Positions 9,838-19,420 of a stretch of 64,000 bases of DNA are shown here, piece after piece. Position 1 is the first letter of the stretch. Each line of letters opens with the position of its first letter. The position numbers and the translations under genes are program-made. The notes beneath the pieces are model-generated. The model worked only from the letters and a program-made list of their open reading frames with translations. It made no database searches and was not told where the DNA came from. This stretch comes from Coenobita brevimanus (lineage: Eukaryota; Arthropoda; Malacostraca; Decapoda; Coenobitidae), in NCBI GenBank assembly GCA_032717465.1, contig CM064670.1, forward strand, positions 19,066,439 through 19,130,438, written 5' to 3'.

Positions 9838-10050
9838 AGATCTGTTCATAAAGTATCCGACTTTGGGCTCTAAAAAAAAAATAAATAAAAAGCTAACCTG
9901 TTGAGCTAGGACACTAATCCCCTCAAAGTAGGCTCCTTCTGACGACACACGTAGCCCAGCGCTCTTTCCAGTGCCTGAAACATTTTTCAAAGTCGGTTTT
10001 CGGTATCTTCTACATGTGCTTCCTCGCATTCGTCATGATCTCTTCTCTCG
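9838..10050 (-). mobile_element. Inverted 3' end of a mariner transposon
   Basis: On the minus strand this encodes the last part of a mariner transposase (readable pieces TLKNVSGTGK and EGAYFEGI) and ends in a mariner-type terminal repeat. On the plus strand that terminus is ATCTGTTCATAAAGTATCCG at about 9839. It is in the opposite orientation to the adjoining transposase body at 10056-10634. The two share ~28 bp around GAGAAGAGATCATGACGAAT (10021-10049 inverted and 10601-10634). This marks a rearranged copy, not a normal insertion. Confidence 0.75.
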
Positions 10051-10055
10051 GATGG

Positions 10056-10205
10056 ACGTTGCTTAAGACATGTTGCAGCGTGCAAACCGCGATCTAAAAT
10101 TTCCGAAGACTGTTATCAATGGGGAGGGGACTTGGGTGTACGGGTACGACCTAGAAACCAAAGCACAGTCGTCCCAGTGGAAGCATGCAGGGTTGCCTCG
10201 GTCAA

Positions 10206-10237
<32 letters not shown>

Positions 10238-10259
10238 CGAAATGCACTTGCATGTTGAT

Positions 10260-10293
<34 letters not shown>

Positions 10294-10634
10294 AGCGTGC
10301 TGTTGTGCATCACAAATATGCACCAGAAGGTCAGACTGTCAACAAACATTACTACCTCGACGTTATCCGTCGTCTTCGTGATGCAGTTCGGCGGAAGAGA
10401 CCAGACCTTTGGAAAGCGGCCAACTGGAAGCTACACCATGACAACGCTCCTGCCCATTCTTCTCAACCGATTCAGGAATTTTTGGCCAAGCACAACATCC
10501 CGCAGGTCCAGGAGGCTCACGACTCACCAGACATGGCTCCGTGCTACTTTTGGTTATTCCCCAATCTCAAAACTCCGCTGAAGGGTTCCCGGTATGAGAT
10601 GAGAGAAGAGATCATGACGAATGACGAATGCGAG
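10056..10634 (+). pseudogene. Mariner (Tc1/mariner) transposase fragment, inactivated
   Basis: The mid and C-terminal catalytic region of a mariner transposase, normally ~345 residues; here the N-terminal DNA-binding half is missing. Readable blocks are TWVYGYDLETKAQSSQWKHA (10126-~10190), YYLDVIRRLRDAVRRKRPDL (~10350-10410), HHDNAPAH (~10435) and SPDMAPCYF (~10530). Mariner enzymes use a D,D34D triad. Here the first site reads GEGTW instead of GDETW, and the third reads APCY instead of APCD; the middle D (HHDNAP) remains. Two of three catalytic residues are therefore lost. The frame is also broken by A and T runs at 10204-10290. It is dead DNA. Confidence 0.88.
10204..10290. repeat. A28 / T28 inverted homopolymer pair inside mariner
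   Basis: A run of about 28 A (10204-10231), 31 bases of other sequence, then a run of about 28 T (10263-10290). Other mariners have short A-rich and T-rich stretches near the corresponding codons, so both runs look like expansions. As a pair they form a perfect 28-bp inverted repeat. Exact lengths may be affected by sequencing. Confidence 0.8.
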
Positions 10635-11260
10635 AATGGGAGAACGTAGATGGGAAAATCTTTGGAATATGTTTTCGTCAGCTAGATAGACCCTTCAGCA
10701 TCTCTTTCTGAGCAGTGAAATTTGCATTTTACTGCCCAGTATCTCTTAATAATCAGTACTGGGAATATCGACATAGCTTGCACAAAATTAATAACCAACC
10801 CGAGAATATGCACGCCAGTCCGTGATAAACTCAGCATCTCTCTGACCCGTAATGTAAGTCTTCTTAACTTCGCTCAGAGCTCCACCCCTCCGACTCACAA
10901 CGTCACCAGTATGCGCTTATTTGTTGTTGTAGTAAATTATTCACATATAAAATGTACACGAAAAAGACTAGCAACACAATAGAAAACTTAAAAACAATAA
11001 CAACAAAACTGAGACTCTAATACGTAAACAGGTACTCAATTATTGTATTATACTCCTCATGACTAAGGAAACTTGGCACACACTTGTCTCTCATCTCTAT
11101 TAATTTTTGAATTTGACAAGTTACCCGAGTAACATAATTTTTATCACATTCCTCATTCCAGGCTTTAAATACATTAGCACACTTTAAATCATACTTTTCA
11201 CTGAGTACCCATTTCATTTGCACTCATTATAGATTTGGTACACTCGCGATCCAAAAAAAA
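10635..11260. other. Unrecognised sequence with one short minus-strand ORF
   Basis: No known family was recognised. A 68-codon minus frame at 11017-11223 has non-repetitive composition (four Cys, mixed charged residues, blocks such as KAWNEECDKNYV) and ends in a stop. Its size alone does not rule out chance. It could be a fragment of a transposase or a terminal exon, but I have no homology to cite. Confidence 0.3.
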
Positions 11261-11387
11261 GTATCCAGGCCTTGTTGATGCCGTGGCCAGGAAACAACTT
11301 GATTTCTTGATCGAGAGGTAGTTCACTCATTTGCTCCCCGGTATGAAGCGCGCGCGCGCAAGCACGCGCACCCACGCTCACGCGCGC

Positions 11388-11396
11388 GCACACACA

Positions 11397-11448
<52 letters not shown>
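11388..11448. repeat. (CA)n microsatellite, left palindrome arm
   Basis: A CA array preceded by a (GC)n-rich tract from ~11351. It is the inverted counterpart of the (TG)n array at 13736-13817. Confidence 0.95.
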
Positions 11449-11452
<4 letters not shown>

Positions 11453-11949
11453 TATGTGATAAAATATGGAAAGAAGGCAGGTCATTACGTGCTTGACTGA
11501 ATCCTGTTAAAAAATAACATCCTCTCTATCTTCGAGAGCGCGGATGTAATTAATGTACTTCAGAAAGTAAAAATATGTGTGTAACGGGTGAGGCTTGTTC
11601 AACCCCAAGCTTAATAAAACAATCAGCCACTAAGAAGAATACAATAGCTTACTTCATGAATGAACTGTTTGGAGAGTGTTTGTCTGTTAGTTAGTATGTC
11701 TTCATAATGCTTTAAGTCTTCCTGTCCGGGAGAATCGTGTTTTCACTTCAACTAATAAAATCATCTGGGAGTAACAATTTTGCAATACCAAGTACCGGTG
11801 CCGGTAATATGAACTGATAATTCCAGTTAATGTGAACCGATAATTCGAATACTGTCTGCCTCACATTCGTACTGTTTATTTTACCCGCTCTCTATCATTC
11901 ACGTGTTCATCTAAAGTGTTTATTTTCAGTTATACTGAATAAAATCGCC

Positions 11950-12291
11950 TCACTTGATGTAGTGCTGCCTACTTCTTGCTTAGCCTTTATCATTCTTTTT
12001 CTGTGTCTGCCCTCCTCTCTTCCTATTTCTCCCATCTTTCCTGTTGCTTCTTATTGCTTTTCTTTCATTTTCAGGTGGCTTTACATTGAGTGACAAGCCA
12101 AATGGTTTCCTGTAAGCCAAGAAACCATTTGCAACGCTGGGTGGTAACCATATAACCAAACCATACGTGCTCCCTACGTGTCAAACAAGTGGGTTGGTGG
12201 AGGGTTAGTGCCCCTCCCCGTAAAACAGCTAACTGAAAATCAAATGGCCACCCCTTACGGGATTTTGGCGTCTGGCAGTAGACAGATAGAG
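11950..12291 (+). mobile_element. SINE-like insertion with LINE-type 3' tail, 9-bp target duplication
   Basis: A 342-bp insertion present only in the left palindrome arm. It is flanked by AAAATCGCC at 11941-11949 and 12292-12300, while the right arm has the uninterrupted site near 13240-13260. Its 3' end (GGCCACCCCTTACGGGATTT, then TGGCGTCTGGCAGTAGACAG) closely matches the 3' end of the RTE-like LINE family, including the start of the TAGA-type tail. The upstream ~230 bp differ from any LINE copy here and encode nothing convincing. The best reading is a SINE or chimeric transcript that borrows the LINE machinery through the shared tail. I could not recognise a clear tRNA, 5S or 7SL head. Confidence 0.75.
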
Positions 12292-13732
12292 AAAATCGCC
12301 TGTTTTTAGCAGGAATGAGTAGCAATCAATGTGAAATAATGACTGAGAGACTATCTGTTTGTTTCTCCCCCTGTCCGTCTGCCCAATTGCCTGTCACGTT
12401 TTCCTCCATAATAAAGGTCTGTTATCACAATCTGAATACTGTCATATGGTGAACTCAAGACTATAATAAGTCAGCGTGAATCGATATTCCAGAATCTGTG
12501 TCTGGCTGTTTGTTCGTCTTGCTGTCTTATATAGGAGGCGATTTCGTTCCGATGATGCATGTAATTGTTTGTCTTTAGCAAGAATAAAATAACAATTATT
12601 CTTCATCTCAAATGGCATATGAAAAAATTCTGACTGCACAGTAACATAATAAAAGAGCGTGATGCAAAACAGAGTGAGTGATATACTCGTATTGTCTTCA
12701 AATGTATAAAATTGTAATATTTTTCAAAACATTCAAGCTTGCTTGGACAGAGAATCATGTTGTTGAAAGGAAGTCGTCCTCAGAGAAACAGACAAAAAGA
12801 CTGACAGAAAGACAGGCATATGCCTTAGAGAGATTCGTCAGTGTTATTTTATTCTTAATATCAACAAACACATTTAGTAAGCCAGGTTGAATATAAACTA
12901 TTCACGCAGGGAAAAAGAAAGACACAGACACGCCATTTGAGATTATGAATAATTGTTATTTTTTTCTTGCTAAAGACAAACAGTTACATGCATCTTCGGA
13001 CAGAAATCACCTCCTAAATAAGACAGACAAAAAACAGTCAGAAACAGATTCTGGATTATCGATTCACGTTGACTTATTATATTATACTCTTGATTTCACT
13101 ATATGAGATTATTCGGATTGTGATAACAGACCCTTTTTTGTAAAGGAAAATGTGATAGGCAACTGGGTAGACGGAGAAGGGGAGAGACAGTCTCTCAATC
13201 ATTATTTCACACTGATTGCTACTTCATTCCTGTTTGAAACAGCCGATTTTACTAAGCATAAGTGAGAATAAATACTTTCTGCAGATGAAGACGTGGAAGC
13301 CAGAGAAGCAGCTAAAATAAACAACGAAAGTGAGGCAGACAGTTTCCGAATTATCAGTTCACATTAACTAGAATTATCAGTTCACATTAATTGGTAATGC
13401 CATACTCTTACTGCAGACAATTTTATTAAGTACAAGTGAAAATACGACTCTCCCGGACAGGAAGACGTAAAGCATTATGAAGACATACTAACAGACAAAC
13501 ATTCTCCAAATAGTTCATTCATGAAGTAAACTGTCTTATTCTTGCTACTGGCTGATTATTTTATTAAGCTTAGGGTAGAACAAGCCTCACCCGTTACAGA
13601 GATATTTTTACTTGCTGAATTACAGTAATTACATTCAGGCTCTCGAAGAGAGAGAGGGTGGTATTTTTTAACAGGACTGACTGCTGAGTCAAGCTCGTAA
13701 TGACCTATCTTCTTTCCATATTTTATCATATA

Positions 13733-13735
<3 letters not shown>

Positions 13736-13817
<82 letters not shown>
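13736..13817. repeat. (TG)n microsatellite, right palindrome arm
   Basis: About 40 TG units, the inverted counterpart of the left-arm CA array. It is longer here, so the two arrays have evolved independently. Confidence 0.95.
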
Positions 13818-13820
<3 letters not shown>

Positions 13821-13991
13821 TGTGCTTCATACCGGGAAGCAAAGGAGTGACTTACCTCCCGATGAGACCAAGGAAGGTGGTTATAATTAGAATACATGAG
13901 GGAGGGAGGAGGAGGGGAAGAGGTTCAAAGCTATGTCCCAACACCAGACCATCTTGGTTTCCTGACCATGGCATCGACAAGGCCTGGATAC

Positions 13992-14459
13992 AGTAGTATT
14001 ACAGCCCATATCAATAAAAGCAATGCATTTTTTTTTTTAACAACTTTGGTTCCTTACACCCAGAGAAGCGAGGCAGAATATTGCAGTGTGTGGTCCATGG
14101 TATTCTCCACAGCCTCCTTATGGCAACACGCCATGGCTTACAAACATTGTCAATAGGATAATTAAATAATGGCAAAATCTGAGTGCCATAGAAATTAGTG
14201 CAGTATTTGTGACAGATAATTTCTTTAAGCGGAATTAGCATACCTAAACTCAGCCATATATAAAATACATTGACGATTGAAATTCTCAATACATTTACCA
14301 GCATCACATTCATTACCTCGACCGGACAAAGTCCAACAAGGTATTGTTTTTGGTCGAGTGTGTTTGTTTGTTTGTTAACAACATTACGGAAAAACGGCTG
14401 AATGAAATTACATGACTCTTTCAGGATACGCGGGCATTGGTCCCCAAAGACAGTGATTA
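13992..14459. other. Unrecognised sequence leading into the AGGTCA repeats
   Basis: The first part has no recognisable feature. From about 14316 (CTCGACCGGACAAAGTCCAA) it may be the leading end of the repeat family that carries the tandem block after 14460. A (TTTG)n run lies at about 14360-14377. Confidence 0.4.
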
Positions 14460-15000
14460 AAGTCTCGAGGTATTTGACCCTGAAAGCTCAAAATCAAGGT
14501 CGCGGTTTTCAGAGGGCTATAACTTGAAATCGGTTGAAGATAGAGAAATTTCCTATTGGGAACATACAGGAAATCGTAACATGGGCTGGGCTGTCATTTG
14601 GCACCAAGACCTTTGACCTTGAATGACCCTGAAAGGTCAAACTCAAGGTCACAGATATTCAGGGGGCTGTAACTCTGGTTGAAGAGAGAGATGTTTGCCA
14701 TTATCCACATACAGGAAATCCTATATGGGTTTTAACTGGTACCTTGACCTTTGACTGCAAGCGACCTTGACAGGTCTAACTCAAGGTTACGGATATTTAG
14801 GGGACTATAACTCTAAACTCGATGAAGATAGAGATATTTACTATTCTCAAGATAATAGGAAGTCTCATATGGGCTTTCATTTGGCAGCATGACCTTTGAC
14901 CTTGAGTGACCTTGAAAGGTCAAATGCATGATCACGGATTTTCAGAGGGAGTAACTTGAAAACATTTGTGTCATTACTTTAGACTTTAAATATGTACTAC
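14460..15000. repeat. Tandem ~140-bp repeats rich in AGGTCA/TGACCT
   Basis: About four imperfect units, starting near 14465, 14612, 14746 and 14888. Each contains GACCTTTGACCTTGA-type, GAAAGGTCAAACTCAAGGTC-type, ATTCAG(A/G)GGGCTGTAACT-type and ACATACAGGAAATC-type blocks. Each unit carries several AGGTCA half-sites in both orientations. Related AGGTCA-bearing sequence appears at 21713-22900 and near 24580. No protein is encoded. Confidence 0.8.
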
Positions 15001-15084
15001 TGACACTACATGGCAGAAACGAGTCAGTATTTAACAGCAATAAAATATCTGCTGCCGGGCGAGGTTTGTTGTGCCTGGCACCAC

Positions 15085-17170
15085 TTAAAATATATTTGAT
15101 GTAAGTCTGTGAGCAAGGTGTTTGACCTCCTGTACAACATTAACTTTATTGATATAGATACATGGATCTGGTACAAATGTATTACTTAACTGAAAAATAA
15201 TAAATTGGCTTATCTTAGCATTAAAAATGACTTGATACCATGAAGCATCAACACAAATTTTAGACATACTATGAAGACCAGCTTCACTTGGTGATATTAA
15301 TGTCAAGTCATCTGCATAAGCAAAAGCCCCTGCATGGACATTATCCATGTAACAACCAATACCACTATCACTTAGACTCTTGAGTAAATCATCCATGTAT
15401 ACACAAATAGGACTGGGGATACTACTCCCTCTTGCTTCAAACCATTAGTTACATTAAAGTATTCAGAGTGCACATCATTCCACTTTACTTTTAAACGCTG
15501 TTTAAGATGCGGTACATATTTAGAGGCAGTCTGCACTAAAATGGGATACATTTCTGTCCAGCAGTTCACGAAATACCTTACAATAATCTACTCTATCAAA
15601 TGTTTTACTGTTGTCTAGCAAAAGTGTGTAAACATTGCTGTCATCATAAACATAACATGAAGCTGTTTCTTGAACCATGAAAGTACATAAACTTGTTGAT
15701 TATTTCTTTTTAAAACTGAGTTGTAGATAATGAGTTCATAAGCTACTATCATCCCTCTTTAAAATAACCGTGTCTAGTACTTTACCAAACATGCCACTTA
15801 ATGTAATTGCTCTAAAGTTATCAGAGGTGGATAAGCTGGCCCATCGTCCTTTAGGTTCAGGAGCGACGGTGCCAGCCAACATACCATCAGGTGACACACC
15901 TTGTTTCAACATCATAGTAAACAACAGTGATAACAGTATATTAAAGTTATAACTAGAATGAATTATTTGATCTGACATACTGCACCATCAGACTTTGACA
16001 GCTTTAAACATGAAACAGCTGAAACAACATCAGACACAAAAATGGTATGATTACCATGAATACACGCCTCATGGTCAATCTCATTTCTACAATGTATATC
16101 AACTAACATATCAGATGAATCATAACTCACACTATTACAGAAACTGTAAAGCTTATTCGAGAACAGTTCCACAAACTCTTTTCTGCCAAGTACATCACCA
16201 ACCATGTTAGGATAATACTCGTTCATATTATTTGACCGACATTGTTTAACTTCGGTCTAGAATTTTTTTACATTACAATCAACAATGTGTTCAGCTAGTT
16301 TTATTTGATCTTATCTCATTCTCATGACGATGAACCATTTTACAAGCTTTTTGGTACTGAGACCTCGTTTTGTGTCTTATAATGCATACAATACCACTAA
16401 TTGGACTACTACAAGCCTTCCAAATGTCATGCCATAAAAAAGATGCTTTAAAATATTTATCCACATAATCATTCCAACCTGGCACAACTTCGCATATCCT
16501 AGGTTTGTTTACAGGTATTGTTTGATGGCCAACATCAGTCTTAAAAATAATATCATTGTGAAACTGATAATTAAGATTACAATGAGAAGTACACTGGTTA
16601 TCACAACTTGTCAAAACATCAGTAGGTATCACAAAATTATCAAGGTTAAAATCAAGTTGTTCCTTAATATAATTATGAATATCTATGAAGTGAATAAATT
16701 CATTAGTTTGAAAAGTTGATCTACAGATATCAGTACCAAAGTCACCACCAACACATACATAATTAGCTTCTACACTATTCATAATTGCATCAGTTTCATT
16801 TAGGGCTTGCCTAAATTCCAGTAAGTTTTGGTCAGGTTTTCTATCATCGAAAGGCACATAAGTAAAATCGTACAGTTATGGGAAATACTTGCAGTTTTGG
16901 CACATACACATTGTGATTCATACTTTACCTTCTTTTCACTCAATTTTAGGTTCATAGTCCAAATTATGGCTGCACCCCCAAAATGACACAAATTCTTTCA
17001 TTGCATTCACTCCATGTTTGTCAACACCATTACGTAGCTTATCAAGCCAGTCAAATTGTGATTTAAATAAACCACGTTCTTGTAAAAAAAATAAGTCATA
17101 TTTACTAAAAACAGATTTTATGTAAGCCAATCTTGTATCATCAGCATATTCACAATTATAACTTATAAAT
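15085..17170 (-). pseudogene. LINE ORF2: endonuclease and reverse transcriptase, multiply frameshifted
   Basis: The N-terminal endonuclease part (17130-16300) shows LFFLQERGLF, FGGAAIIW and YVCVGGDFGTDI, matching the ordered blocks of APE-type LINE endonucleases. A linker block with VPGWNDYVDKYF and FLWHDIWKACSSP lies near 16480-16420. RT pieces follow: LDNSKTFDRVDY (~15615, first catalytic Asp block), NGLKQEGVVSPVLF (~15440) and the active site FAYADDLTLISPS (~15320). The coding order is collinear but spread over at least five frames with stops, so it is non-functional. Confidence 0.85.
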
Positions 17171-17214
17171 GTAAGTTTGTGTATTTTTTAATTGTCACCA
17201 CTGGCCATTCAGGT

Positions 17215-18650
17215 TGTCTTGAGTCGCTGAGCCTTCTCTAGTTGGCCTCATTCTCTACTATTCAACACACACCATCTGGCCATATCGTTGGATTTAACAC
17301 TTTGTCTTTTCCTTGTATGGGTACTGATAGCTCATATGACTTGTATCGAGCGTTTGGATTTGACTTCAGGGTAAGCTATGCTGCGGCTATATCTTTGCGC
17401 TGGATATAGTCTGCCATCTGTTCATCTGTAGTGTCCCTCACAACTCCTGACAGAAAGAAGTCTCTCATCGATGGAAGGGCACCACGGATAGTGTCACTCA
17501 CAGCACTGCCCGTTATTTACTGGCGATTGACTTGAGTGAGAGGAGGGCCACCTTGCCTGCCTGGACGCAGAGGCCTGCCATCTCGGCCCACTGTGACAAA
17601 TCTGCTGCCTCCGGCTGTGCTCCCTCGTCAACCTGCTGCCTGTAGTGTGCCACCGCTCCCTACACCTCTTCCACTGGCGTCACCCTGGAAAGCACCACCC
17701 TGGTCAGCACCACCCTGTTCAGGATCGCCAAGACCTGCACCACCACGACCGGCACCACCACGGCCAGCATCACCACGGCCAGCATTACCACGACCAGCAC
17801 CATCACCATGATGTTCATCATCACCTTAATCACCTATGCCGGGCACACTGGGAGCCATAGCTACAGTTCCAGCATATTAAGGAGAGTGAGGTGTAAGCCA
17901 AACACTGCTGATGATAACCTCATGGGCATCAACAGCCTCCTTAACACTATTCATAATGTTCTCCTGGATGAGCAGTTTGGCCCTGTCTTCACCCTGGCCT
18001 GTTTCCAGCCGAGCTACCCGCTCCTCCAGCATCATGACCCACTGGACGGCTGCACAGGGGTCAATCGCATGAGCTTCAAGCTTAGGGATCAACTTTTTTT
18101 TTTTTCCAGAATTGATCGGGATTCTTTTCTGGTTAGTCAGTCATTACATTTACCACATCATCAACTGTGTTATCAATTTTTAGTCTGTTTGTGCCTCCCT
18201 TCCATTTTTTATCTTGTAATTAATTTTATCACCATATATGTCCCGTAGCATGTCTCTGGCAGCACAAATTGTATCTAGGGAGTAGAAACGCCCAACTGCA
18301 TGGATCAGCTGAGCTTTGGGACTTGACTTGAGATTCATTTCAACACACCATAAAAGTTCATTGATGACTAGTGCAGGTTCATCATTGTTCCCACTACCAC
18401 CTCCTGGCCCAGCAGCAGTAGCAACATCAGTGTGACAGTCATCACAGACTGTCTTGCCATCCTCACGAGTGATAGCAGAGTCCTTGTCCTCAGACTGCCA
18501 TCTTGGATCAGCTTCCTTTCATTAGGTCACAGTACTCGTTCCACTCAGGGTCGAGTGTGTTGTAGCCCAGGAGCATTAAGGATACACCTGGCAACACTTG
18601 GACATGTAGGATACTGATGTTCCATAAAATACCGTCAATATCTGGAATCT
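17215..18650 (-). pseudogene. LINE ORF1 (nucleic-acid-binding, Gly/Arg-rich), decayed
   Basis: Collinear pieces on the minus strand are a Cys-rich N-terminus (YPTCPSVARC near 18600, TVCDDCHTD near 18440), NELLWCVEMNLKSSPKAQLI (~18350), a coiled-coil-like LEERVARLETGQGEDRAKLL (~18020), then a GAGRG/GDAGRGG-type glycine-arginine region (17820-17700). A C-terminal block follows with KSYELSVP and LNPTIWPDGV (~17310). Gly/Arg-rich plus coiled-coil parts fit an RNA-binding ORF1 protein. The frame is broken by several stops and shifts. Plus-strand His/Pro-rich frames over 17536-17860 are shadows of the Gly-rich region. Confidence 0.7.
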
Positions 18651-18841
18651 TGTTTACTCTTTCCTTCAGTCAAGGTTAATATTACGGCTGTCTGAATGTT
18701 TAGACCACAGTGCTATCAAGGGGTGGGGTTATGGGAGAAACAGGGTTTAGGGAAGCCCATGGCTCCTGTCCGTCTTCGGTCCTCATCCTCCCACCCCACT
18801 CATACGACGGCGGCTGATAATAACAGGGCTCACTCCATACC

Positions 18842-18844
18842 CCT

Positions 18845-18889
<45 letters not shown>

Positions 18890-18893
18890 TAAA

Positions 18894-18973
<80 letters not shown>

Positions 18974-19026
18974 ATCAACTAATCCTACGTTTCCCCATGA
19001 GGAGCGAAGGAGCCCGGGGCTAGGAA

Positions 19027-19099
<73 letters not shown>

Positions 19100-19364
19100 G
19101 TCCATCTACTTCTATCTGTCTGTTTAGCTATCAATCTCTCTCTCCCTCTCTCTATGTATTTATCTATATGTCCATCTATCTCTAACTATCTGTCTATCTA
19201 TCTATATCTATCTATCTACCTATCTATCATATATATATATATATATATATATACATAAAACTGTCTATCTATCTATATCTATCTATCAATCTCTATAATA
19301 TCTATATCTATCTATATCTATCTGTCTATCTATCTATCTATCTATCTATCTATATATATATATA

Positions 19365-19411
<47 letters not shown>
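18842..19411. repeat. Microsatellite cluster: (CT)n, (TA)n, (TATC)n, (TG)n
   Basis: (CT)n ~18848-18882; (TA)n ~18898-18971 and ~19030-19095, separated by 58 bp of unique sequence containing GGAGCGAAGGAGCCCGGGG; degenerate (TATC)n with short TA blocks 19100-19371; (TG)n ~19373-19411. All frames over this region are low-complexity shadows. Confidence 0.95.

Positions 19412-19420
<9 letters not shown>

Larger units (their letters stand above)
11261..13991. repeat. 2.7-kb imperfect palindrome (long inverted repeat)
   Basis: The left arm 11261-12617 and right arm 12929-13991 are inverted copies. The outer ends are GTATCCAGG (11261-11269) and CCTGGATAC (13983-13991). Matching blocks along the arms include the CCGGTATGAAGC/GCTTCATACCGG pair (11339-11350 and 13825-13836), the (CA)n/(TG)n arrays, GGGTGAGGCTTGTTC on the left with its complement near 13575-13590, and AATCTGTGTCTG/CAGAAACAGATT near 12493 and 13040. 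The arms have diverged by many small changes. The central spacer is ~310 bp. The left arm is longer mainly because of the insertion at 11950-12291; the right arm has an extra ~80-bp purine-rich segment near 13870-13953. No coding sequence was recognised. It may be a giant foldback element or an inverted duplication. Confidence 0.88.
15080..18660 (-). mobile_element. Decayed two-ORF LINE (APE-type), minus strand
   Basis: Reading on the minus strand from ~18660 there is a degenerate ORF1, followed from ~17190 by ORF2 (endonuclease then RT) down to ~15085. Many frame changes and some stops show an old copy. It belongs with endonuclease-carrying non-LTR elements, but the clade is not resolved by eye; it is different from the RTE-like and CR1-like LINEs elsewhere in the window. 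Confidence 0.8.

Noticed and set aside
17536..17860. Pro-rich and His-rich plus-strand ORFs
   Set aside because: They are antisense shadows of the Gly/Arg-rich part of a minus-strand LINE ORF1.
18696..19127. ORFs made of Tyr-Ile and Ser-Leu repeats
   Set aside because: Translation of (TA)n and (CT)n microsatellites; the same applies at 30052, 31707, 34614 and 37989.
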